A stretch of 64,000 nt of DNA. It comes from Reticulitermes lucifugus (taxonomy: Eukaryota; Arthropoda; Insecta; Blattodea; Rhinotermitidae). Every line of letters starts with the position of its first letter. The stretch's first letter is position 1. This document shows positions 45,301-57,300 of this stretch, in pieces. The notes under the pieces are model-generated. The model ran no database searches. It was not told where the DNA came from and saw nothing but the letters and a program-made list of their open reading frames with translations. The stretch lies in contig JAKCWW010000891.1 in assembly GCA_026260175.1 (NCBI GenBank), positions 1-64,000 of the forward strand. Direction: 5' to 3'. The translations under genes were made by a program, and so were the position numbers.

Positions 45301-48300
45301 ACAATACCAAGAAACCTGATGCCACTGATAAAAATTATGACAGACTGTGGAAGCTGAGAACACTTTCTGACATTTTGAATGGCTTGTTTGTTAAATTTTA
45401 TGACCTGTGTGAACATTTGACAGAGGACAAGGTTACTGAAAAATTCAAAGTTCAGGAGATTTTCAGACAGTATACACATAAGTATAAATGTTTCGGCATG
45501 ACAGTTCACAAGTTTAGTGGTGACAGGCTATACATATGACATGAGGGTTTACCTTGGTAAAGACACACAGATTGCATCTGAAGAAATGACAGTGACACAT
45601 GCAACTGTGAGACATCTTACCAGGAGGGTGGAAGGAGATGGACATAAGTTGTTTGGGAACTTCTCTTCCTTCTTTATTTGATGAACTGACTTCTATACAA
45701 ATGAACTGCTGAAGTACTGTTTGTCCAAACCTTAAGGGCATGCCACATAAATTTGGACGTAAGACACGAAAACTGATATGGTGTGACATATAGGCCAGAA
45801 TCAGTGGAAACTTGATAGCAATGGTATGAAAAGGCAAGAGATATGTACACATACTAACATGCACCAACCACCAGCAGATGGAAACTTCAATGATGCACCT
45901 GGAAACACCATCAAGATAGCCATTAACTGCTGAAAGTCAGAACACACATGCAGGATGTTAAAAAGGGAGACAGAATGGTAAGTAAATAGCTAGTCAATGA
46001 AACAGCGTACTTGCTAATGCATAAAAAAGCTGTTTCTTCATCTGCGTGACCTGACCATTCTGAATAACTGGAGTCTATTGTCATCTTGTGGGATGAAGAT
46101 TTCTCACAGAAATTTCTGCTTACACTTGGTGAGGAAAAGTATAGATGAAGAAGAAAACCTGGAGTGCTTTCATTCACTTACCAACAGAAGGCAAGTTATG
46201 AAGCAAAAACTGTAGATGGTGTTGCACTGGTGAACAATAGTCACTGGTTTACAAAGAGCAAGAGGTTGAGATTTTGAGTGTGTTCTACTGAAAAAGTGTA
46301 TCCACAAACATGACATAAGTGTGTGAAATGTGCACTGGGACTGTGTTCTATGTTTCCAATAATACCACATTAAACTTACACTGTGAACAGTTCAAAAGCA
46401 GAAGCAACATGGATACGAATTTGGTGATTTTTACAACAAATATGAGTAAAAAACAAACACTACATTGCTGAATTTTTACAAATGAACGTTCAATATCATC
46501 TACGAAGTGATACCTTACACTGAGAACTGGCCAGTACTCTATATACAAGTACTTAATACCAATGTGGGTAAGGAAAATTGTATAAGAAATTGTTTACATC
46601 CAGTTTATGTCATTTACTGGACTTCCGTGGGTTCCTTACATTACTTGACAGTAATGTAATCATGCTAGCCTTTGAGATCTTATCTTGTGCCAACGAGCAC
46701 GCATACTATTCTAAATGACAGTGGCCAACGAAATGCATGCTTGAGACATGGATGCAATGCCAAGCATGTAAGTTCTGTTTCTGAAGACAGGATATACAGA
46801 GATCGTGGCTCAAACACTGTAATAAAATAAATGCTTAATTTATAATAAATATACATGATAGAAATGCTGGGCAATAAATCCCAGATTTAAGGAACCATAC
46901 CAAACTGGGGGGAAAAAAAAAAAAGGTAAATAGTTTTGATCCTTTACGAGCACTTCTCAAAACAGAATCAAGCATGCTTAATTGGTGAAAATGCCTGTTC
47001 TTTACCCAGGTTTTTATTGATGTATATTCTACCAAAATAATGAACCTCTTTATTCATTATGGCAGTCTTCTGAATATAAACATTCTCACTGACAAATTTT
47101 CCATTTACTGCTGTAACTCCGCACATAGTGATCAACATATGAATTAATTCATCTGAAAGTGAAGCATCAATGGACATATTGAGCTACTGTCTAAAACGTT
47201 TCCAACAATAATACACCGTTTAATGATTTAAAAAAGGTGTTACAAAGTTATTCCGTTTTTCGACACGTTTCGGTGGTGGCCACCACCATCATCGGGGAAA
47301 GGTCACATACAGTTCTAAGCTGGAAACAACGATGCTATAAAGCACACTTTGTCTTGCTATGTATCAGTAATAGAATGGTGGATACTATTACAGATACATA
47401 GCAAGACAAACTGTGCTTTATATTCACAGTCCGACAAATGTACAATTCAATCACATTAATTGTGCAATTCCACTGTCCTACATGTTTNNNNNNNNNNNNN
47501 NNNNNNNNNNNNNNNNNNNNNNNNNNNNNNNNNNNNNNNNNNNNNNNNNNNNNNNNNNNNNNNNNNNNNNNNNNNNNNNNNNNNNNNNNNNNNNNNNNNN
47601 NNNNNNNNNNNNNNNNNNNNNNNNNNNNNNNNNNNNNNNNNNNNNNNNNNNNNNNNNNNNNNNNNNNNNNNNNATTTTAACCAATATAAAACAATTTTCA
47701 CTTTTTATTAGTTTTGGACAACATACATACACAGATATAAAGAATTCATGTAAACAATTGTACCAGTTGATGTGAATAGTGTGTAATGAGTCCCTGAAGA
47801 TGAACCCAAATTAAGGGTTTGAAACATGCAGGACAGTGGAATTGCACAATTAATGTGATTGAATTGTACATTTGCCAGACTGTGAATATAAAGTTAAAAT
47901 GTACGGTATGAATAATATTAAGCTTTTAAAATGTGCTTTATAGCAGCGTTGTTTCCAGCTTAGAACTGTCTGTGACCTTTCTCCGATGATGGTGGTGACC
48001 ACCACCGAAACATGTTGGAAAATGGAACTGTAATACCTTTTTAAAATCATTAAATGGTGCATTATAGCTGGAAACTTTTTAGACGGTAACTCAACAATAA
48101 AGATGCACGGTATAAACAGTGATGTGAAATCAATGGATATAGTTTATGCACTTAAAAAAGCTGGCAACAATCAACAGAGACTGACAGAAATATACAACTC
48201 TGTACAGAAGTTTGTTACATATAAGGATATTAAAACTGTATAAACTCTCATACCCTCAACACACCACCCTCCTAAGTCCCTGTTCAATCTGCCGAAGCCC

Positions 48301-51300
48301 TAGACAATGTTTTCCACACCTGATCCATACATACGTTCATTGAAACCTCCTTCATTCAACTACACAACACCAACAACAAAATGGCATAAATCAAAAGCAT
48401 GTCACTGTCTAGCTTACTGATGAAAAAGTCTTAACTGCCTTTTAAGAGAAGTAAGAGGATACTCATCTAAGAGGTGATCACTACATAGGGAAATATATGA
48501 AACGAAATGAAGGAAAATGGGTGAAGCCAAGTGAGCAAAAGCACAAAATTAGAAGCCTACTAGGCACAGAGTTAGAAGAAGACCAATAAGATGCCGAAAA
48601 CAGGAGTACGACAAAAGTGGAAGAGTATGCATATCAATGCTGGTACTTGTTCTCCATTCTCCTTTACTTGCCACAACAAAGTAAACCAATTCACCTTCAT
48701 TCTAGTTAACAGAACTCAAAAGTTCAGAAATGCTAATGCAACAGCCCAACACAGGATAGGCTCCAGACATTCCATCAACCTCTGATCCTCACAACCTATT
48801 TGTCTTCACATTCATCTAAATGATTTTCTCCCATCTCCTCCTCTGTCCTCCAAGTGAACTTTGCTAACAGACTTCCTCAACCAAATTCTGTATGCACTAC
48901 ATATGTCCCCTATTCAAGCTCGACATTCAGACCATCCAATCCCCCTGGACTGCTCTAACCTAATGATACTAGAAGCCTCTATAAATCATAGAGATTCTTC
49001 ATACATAATATCCTAAATTTATCACTCCCTTCATTCCATTTGAGTCTAAAGCACTTGGTCACTAATTTAAAAATGTTCTGACAATGCTTACTGTGTGGGC
49101 TACATGTTTTGTCACATCAACACAGAACCACATAAATTATACCATGCAGCAGAAGAAAATCAAATCTCAGGAACTGATATACCCTGTACTGATCATGTGA
49201 ACATCACAGGTCTGATAAGGACATGTGTGTGGTTCAGAGATACACAGTACTTCACTATGGGTGCTGGGGTGGGTGGGTGGATGGGAGGGGGGAAGGACAG
49301 TTCAAGTCTGTTGCAATTTGGAACATTTGGTATGGGTGAAACTTCTACATATGATTTGTATTTTGGTTTAACAATTGTCTGAGGATTCAAGTCTCCTGGA
49401 ATGTGACGCTGTGTCAATGGGTGAGAGGTTCCTGATCTTTTGAAGAACCATAGTGGCATCATTACCTGGATTCACCAGATTCGTCTTGGACTGGTCAGTA
49501 CCAGAAGAATTCCTCTTGGCCTGCTCGAGTCTGAAGAAGAAGGCACTATGATCCTTCAAGACACTAGGAGCCACTCACCCAACACAGCATCACATTCCGT
49601 AACACTTGAAGGTCTGCAACACCACTGCGAGAACCTAAAATCTTGGATTGTACACTCTGTACACAGTGCAGTCCTTTATCATACTACACTGGCCATGTTG
49701 GATGCAGCAGGTTCTTCTGAAATGTTGGTACACATCCACCAGACTACACAACAACACGTCAAAGAAGACAAGCTTCACAGTCACTGCTGTCAAAACCTCA
49801 AATCTCACATACACTAGCCATCCTTCTTCCTACTTCTAACAAAGCAAACAGAAGCTGTGTATCTTTATGGATGTTCTCAGTTTCCATCATGCATATCTGT
49901 TAACACCTGCTGTTATGCTGTATATAATGGATGAACAAAGTTAATCCTCTCAGTCTCACTGTCCAAAAGTGGAGAAACAATGTTCTTGTTTTCAGTAAAG
50001 TTGGATATGAAATTTGCAGAATGATCATGGTGATCTATGCACCTTCTGACTGAACCAACTTGATAGGTCATGTCTCCAGGAGTCCTAGTACTTTATTTGT
50101 ATGCATTCTTTCTCCAAGGTGAAAACTTATATGTGAAGACTTGCATGCAGATCATGTCCATGTGACAGGAGAACTCCTTCTCAACAGGCTTCTTATTGAT
50201 GTTTGTAAGAAATTTTGTGCTGCTAGACGTATTTCTGAAACCATGATACTTAAAATTCCTACCATCATTTACATAAAGATCATGGCCATATTAAATCTAA
50301 GATCAGAACACTCCTTAACCTTTTGAAGACCTGCATTCGCATATGCAAATGCACACAGGAAAACACTCCTAGAAATTCATTTCATACATTTAGGCAACAT
50401 GGAAGTTTACTGCATTTTTAAGACATGCTGCATAATCTCTGTTTTATTTTCCACAATATGCCATTTACTTCACAGTTTTATCTTTTTCTGTTCAAATAAT
50501 CCTCACATTTTTCATAAAAAATTGAAAAACCCACCCTGGTGGGATACAGGTTAATACAAAAATTTAGGATATTTTTACTTCTATGAAGCAGTCCTCATTC
50601 TAATATTAAGCAACTACAAAATGACAAAGTGAATAGTTACTGTAGTTATTCCTGTGACACAGTGTAAACACAATACAATACTGTTGACTTGTAACGGGTA
50701 TGCCACTGTATCATTTGGGATTTCTAATCACAGAATCAGGGTACACTGTCATAATCTAACCATGTTGGTAAGGGATAAACAATTCTCGCTACACACTGAC
50801 CCACCAATGCACGAATGTATGTATGTATGTTCACACAAGCTTGCACACACCTGGTGTCATGAGAGATTATAGACATGTCTAAATGGTTAGTGTCAACATT
50901 TCTTTGTAATAAGGTCAAACACAGCTATGACACAAACTTTTTGAAAATAAATATATCTACAGGCCATTCTTTTTTCAGATTATACATCACACTGTTGTAT
51001 TACAAAATTTTCAGATGGATTATGTAGCGATAATTATGGACCAAAACCAATGCAGAATAAAATAAAAGCAATGTACAAACCACGAAAGAATGACTGAATT
51101 AATTAACTATTTGATTTTGGGGAACAATGAACCCACACTTTCCAGCATCTGCTAAAATCTGGTTTTCAGAATAAGACACATATCTGGATAGTATAAGTGT
51201 CAATCTTTAAACTCTTCTTAAATTCCTCCCATCAGTAAGAATAATACACTGACCTTTAAGGTGAGGGAAAGAATATCTACACTTTTCATGTGACTTAAAT

Positions 51301-54300
51301 TACTGTATGAAGCATATCTCTGAAGAACAAATTTCCATTACAGTAACTGCTGCTATATTTTAAAATGAAACACATATAACTTGCATTTCAATATCACATT
51401 TTCTGGAGCATAAGACACACCTCTTTTCCCTGGAAAATGCTGCCTAAAACCAAATATGTAGTAGAGTATGGGGTCTTTCTTTTGTTGCCGCACTAAGCAC
51501 AGCAACTTTATTGCACACAAAGCCTGCATCCACAGACACTTCGTGACAGCTGCTGTGCTCAAGACAGTGACAGAAGAAATGCACTGTAGTTAGGATAGGT
51601 GTATAGTAGGTAGTACTTACTAAAATGTTCTGTATAAAATCTCGATACGTCTTACAGTCCAGAAAAATATGGAACATGACAATACAGGGCAAACAACACT
51701 GGCTAGATGCATGATGGTTGAAATTGTAATCAATTATATGTGTGTATTTATGAAGTTATTAAAAAGTCATTAAACTTATAATTACTACACAAGTAAATGT
51801 CACATACAGATACCGTACATAAAAATATGTTGTCCTATAACCTTTTACAATTATTACGACTTTACTGTTCACTGTTGCACAGTCACAGCACATTACTACA
51901 GTATCAAGTACGTCATCATCGAATGGCAGAAGCCAAAGCGAAAATGTCTGCAGGGGCATGCAAGTTAATTTAATGAACATATTACAAAACACTACAGTAT
52001 ACAATTTGTTGTAATTATAAGAGTGTACTGAAACCACTTTATATTTTCTTTCCTTATTGCAGCCACTGTCCGCAGCTGATCTGCAGAGAAACACAAACCT
52101 CCCTGGTGTAGTAAACAATAAAATTTATTAAGACAATTCTTTTATGAGCTCAGTTACTACTTAGCTGATTAATGTTACTGGAAAATATCAGAGGTATCTT
52201 GTACACTTAAAGATATCCACTGAATTGATTCAACTTTCAAAATTGTAGTTATTCGCATTAACTGTAAATGTCCATCCACTCAAATTATGTGTCCCTGCAA
52301 TTCAATGATGATCCAATCCAACACCATCTCCTCTTTGAACTTCTTATGCATAAAAAAAGGTAAGTTCTTTCTGTCCATGCCATGAAGGCACTCTTAACCT
52401 CGGCACTGGATGGAGGTGAGTGATTAACTTCACACCCCAGCTGATTTACTCCCAGGAAAGAACCCTGGTACTGAATGAATAGGAGGCTGGGTGAGCCCTA
52501 GAGCCAGTCTGGAATTTTAGAGAAGCGAAAAATCCCTTGCCTCCACTGGGATTCAAACCACAGACCATCCAGCCAGTAGCCCAGTCACTGTACCGACTAC
52601 ACTACCTTCATATACATAATAAAAAAAATAATGTCAGGCAGTGTACTTATTTGTCTTGTGTTTTGTTACCCACTACTCTAATAGTCTTGTGCCTTGCATA
52701 TAAATATAATCACTGTGCAAACTTTCATGACATATACAGTTTGGCCTTCCCAAACACAGGATGTTAGGAGACAAGGATAAAATGGGAAATAACTACTTCC
52801 TTATCCTAATGACTTTACTCTAACTTCATGGAGCAGAGTCCTAACTGAATGGCTAACAATCACTCAGCTGGCCAAGAAACTCCCCATCTTTTACAGAATC
52901 CAAAGATACATTACCATTCATTTATAAAACCATGTTAATGCACAAGTTGCAAACATACCCAAAAGTATGGTCTTTCACCAGTACTACACGTTTTGGCATG
53001 TCTGTGCCATCCTCAACGAGTTCATACACCAAATTTAAAAGCTGCTAAAATATAATTAATTACATCTGCAATATTCATTATATATAGCATTCAGCAGCTA
53101 AATTTAAAGTGCAGGGTGGTTGATGTACACATATATTGTGAGTACAATACATTATAAAAGTTACATATATCTCATATTGATTTTTGCAGTTTGGTATAAA
53201 ATATATAAATTATACAGAATGGTTCAAATTCCAGAGAAAGAGCATACTTTTAGGTATGTTTGTAACTTGTGCGCTGACTTGGTTTTATAAGTGAATTTTA
53301 AGCAAAATGCATGGAATGAATAACTTCAAAATACATTATCATGTTCAAAACAAGCCACCACTAGACCCTATCTGAGTCAGATGTATACAGTTAATGACAC
53401 AGACAATCTTGTTAAAATAACTTGCTATTAACTCAAGGTTCATGACTTTTATGTAATAAGCCTTCAACTCTTAGGTGTGTTTACAAAGCAGTTGCAAAAG
53501 TGACTATTAGCCTCATCATGTCTATCCCTCCATCCACCCACATGTAACAGTGTCACTCTTGCTACAATTTGTCTGTACATTCTGATTTGAAGTGGGCAAA
53601 AATAACAGACACTTTCCATGCAGACCTACAAACACTATGTGACTGGTCTCTTTAGTGGAGATGGACTGTGTTCTCTGTAAAGTATGAGCTAAGGCCAAAG
53701 AAACAGTTGACCATCTAAAAATAATAATTGAGGTAGATTGTGGTCTCCACGAGGTATAAGCTGAAGCTGAAGAAACACTTCAATCTAAAAATAACAACTG
53801 AGATGGAGTTCTCTGTGAGGTTCGAGCTGAGGCTGAAGAAATGGTTGATTATCTGAACATAACAACTGAGCATTACCAACTCTAAATTTATGGATAAGAT
53901 AAACAGAAAACATACAGGGACAAAAATAACAGAGCAAATGCACCAGGAGTGTTATGCCCTGTGGACGTTTCCCACCTTCTTGATTCTAACATTAGCTAGC
54001 TACAAATTTTTCACTGCTCCCATGTATGCTACATGTCTAGTAAATCTTATCCTCCTCCATTCTCACCAACCTAACAATGTTTTGTGCAGAGTATGTCTTT
54101 TGAAGTTTCTCATTATGCAATTTTCTCCATCCTTCTGTGATTTACTCATTCTTCTGATCAAATACTCTCCTCGGCACATAATGTACAGAATACAAAGAAA
54201 AGAGCAAGAGCATTGTTAAGTTTATATATAAAGGTGCCCTGCAGTAAGAAGGATGTGTAATTATAAAAAGACAACAGCAGAATGGAACAAGAAACAAAAC

Positions 54301-57300
54301 AAGTACTACAAAGGAAATACAGCTCACAGTAACTGCACTAATAGTGCAGAGAATCAAGTAAGTTGTCAATTCCATATGCTGAATCAACCTAGAATATCTC
54401 GCCACGTAAGATCAAGTTTCAGCCTTTGCATGTAATATAACACTAATTGAGTTCATTCATAAATTTGCCCTTTAATTATGATAGAAAACAATGTCAAAGA
54501 GTGAAGCATGCACAAATATACCACATTTTTAAATTTAAATACTTATATGTGAACACATGTTGTACATCAGTTATATGTAACATCAACACTGTACCTTTTG
54601 TGAATATACTATCTGTTTGAAATAAAAGAGGTGATACTGGCAATGAGTACAAATGTGTGACACACATCAAGCATCACATAGCACTATCACAACAGCAGTA
54701 ACTAACAGCATGCAGGAGTGAAAGCAGTCAGAGTACAAAAATGATAATACAAAGGCTGGGAAGGAAAAAGAAAAGATTAAGAATGTGGCTTACTGCACCA
54801 TACTAGCAGTTCTTTGGTATTTAATGTATGATACAAACTTACTTGAATTTACACTGCAATACACAGAGTCTCTAGTTTATCATGGGTCTAGGTCCCATAC
54901 AGTGTTATGGCAAGCGCTTGCATAGTGCAGTAGTAGAAGGCAGTCATGTCCTGCCCATTTTCTCCATACAGTACAACCTATATTACTTCAAAGTACAGTC
55001 TTTAAATGCGAACCTTATGCTTTTATACAAAACAGGATAATCCATACACAACCAAACCTCTTAATGTGTCCCACGAATAAAAGTCACAAGGACTTAAAAT
55101 CTGGTGAGCAGACAAGCCATAATCTTTTACTTAACACTTATTTACCAAATAAATTCAGCCATTCACAGCATTCTTAGCTTGGGTCTGTAGCACTGTCCTG
55201 CATGAACTGCCCATATATGTCTTTCATCTGCATTCAACTGACAAAAAAGTGGTGCCAGTATTAATCTTACATAAGTTCGGTATTTATTGTTTTGTCACTG
55301 GGGAGGGAGGGGGGAGGTCTATTACGTCTTGAGCACTAATTGTTCACCACAGTCTGACTTTCAAATTGTGTCAAGGCACTTCATAAATAACATGAAGATT
55401 TCTGTTCATCAGCATCTATTGTTTTGACTGCTTACACACCAGCATAACATTATTATCAGAATAAACAAGACCTTAAACACAGATTCCCGAAATCATCTGC
55501 AGTGTCAAACTCTTGCTGCAGTTTGTCATTTAATATGGTCACAAATTCAACAACTTTGTTGCAGCATGAACAGTACCTCTGGAATTTTCACACTGAAAAA
55601 TTAAGGGTTGTAATGACTTTTTTCTGGCTTGCTTCTAACTAAGCACATATATCAAGCTTTTTTCTTCAGCTGCTACATGTCTTTCTTTAGGTTTTATTTT
55701 TGTTCAACACTGATCCCACAGCACAAAGCTTTGCCATTACTCTGTAAGTTGGTGCTCTGGAAGGAACTGCACTTTTGGAAGATTTTCTGTGAAACTATAC
55801 AACACTATTTGTTCAAGCCAGACCATGCCGAGGCTCATACGGTTAGTTTCTGGCTACCTCCCACAGCATGGACCCAGGTTTGATTCCAGGCCAGTCCACA
55901 TGGGATTTATGGTGGACAAAGTGACAATTAAACAGGTTTTTCAAGTAATTCAGTCTCTAACTGTCAGCATTATTCCACCAATGTTCCATACACATTCATT
56001 CATTCATCCATCCATCCATCCATCAATCTACGACCGACACTATATAATCTTTGCAACTGACAATGTAGTTACACTTTAAAAATATGATTTCTTCAAAGCT
56101 ACAATGCACCTTATTTCACAACACAATACAATCCTATCACATGCAGAGACACATGCACTGTTCTAAGAATGACTATGCTTTGGTCTGAGCCTGCACAGTA
56201 TTATAGTTAGTTTTCCAGGTGGAAGCAGACCTTGGACTTCAAAGCTGTTGGTCTCATGATAAACTGAAGATGATGTATAATTAACTTCAACATACAGCAA
56301 AACATTTGTGGTCAGCCCTAGTCTAACACCTTGCTGATATTCCATGCCCACCCCTTCATATTACTGTACAAAATATATATTCTTCCCTCTACAACACATG
56401 GAAGTGATGCAGTACCAATAGATATAGTAGGACACACCATTTTGGGAGCAAATTTTTAGAGTTTCAGTTTCCATTTATTGTACTCAAAAGGGATATGCAT
56501 GTATTTTACTTTGTACAGCAGAATTCCTTTAATCTGGCACCTGATAATCCAGCATTCCTGACAATTTGGAACTTGAGAACCGAAGTCCCAAGACTTCAAG
56601 TTCCTCTGTCCATAACTTCTGGTGATTGAGGGCATACTAATTCTGTAAATGTATCTTGGGTTATCTGGACCTTATCGAGCCCATTGAGCTATTATAATAG
56701 CTTCAAAAGATCCCAAGATCAGTAAACATGATACTGCTGGCATGAGGAAACACACAACTTTAAGACTTGCACTCTTCTGGGATATTACGCAGCATTGTGT
56801 AGTAATTTATTACCACACGATGCTGCGTAATATCCCAGAAGAGCGCAGATCTCAACAACATCGCAGCTGAAGCCTAAAATCACACATAATTTTAACAATT
56901 CCTCAGAAACTTGAAATAATTAGGAGGCTTGAAAGTGGTGAAGCTGAAGTGAGGTTATGGCTTCATACAACATTGAACCGTCATGCTATAAAAAATGGAA
57001 AGACCAATTATGATAATTTATGGCATTATATGAAAGCATGAAGGACCTTAAGTGACAGACACTGAAAGAGCCTAAATTAGTGCAACTGGACAAGATGTTG
57101 TACAAGTGGTTTATAGCAATGTACGAAAGGAAAACCCATAACTGGGCCTACGATAATTGAAAAAACTAAGTCTTTTTATGATGAAATGAAAATAATTGAC
57201 AAATGCACGCTCTCTGAGGGCTGGCTGCATAATTTTAAGGAACCTGCAGCTGAAGGAGACAGCCAAATGGAATACTCCACTGATCAGTTGTGCAGCCCAA

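Larger units (their letters stand above)
47179..48128. mobile_element. Long palindromic-head element with hammerhead-like cores, target duplication and assembly gap
   Basis: The left half (47179-47487) is the inverted copy of 47819-48090: GTTTCCAACAATAATACACC / reverse complement of GGTGCATTATAGCTGGAAAC, CACCACCATCATCGGGGAAA / TTTCTCCGATGATGGTGGTG, and AATTCAATCACATTAATTGT / ACAATTAATGTGATTGAATT. The head is followed by a tail, GATGCACGGTATAAACAGTG then ATGTGAAAT, shared with the element at 33211-33485. ATCAATGGACATA before (47166-47178) and ATCAATGGATATA after (48129-48141) form a 13-bp target duplication with one mismatch. Copies of a hammerhead-like core lie in both arms. A 186-base N run, 47488-47673, occupies part of the left arm and spacer, probably because the palindrome defeated assembly. 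Confidence 0.85.

Noticed and set aside
47413-47775. Open frames crossing the N gap
   Set aside because: They consist mainly of undetermined residues.
51353-51692. pogo-type transposon suggested by GGAGCATAAGACACACC
   Set aside because: Only one terminus-like phrase is present, with no inverted partner or transposase signature.
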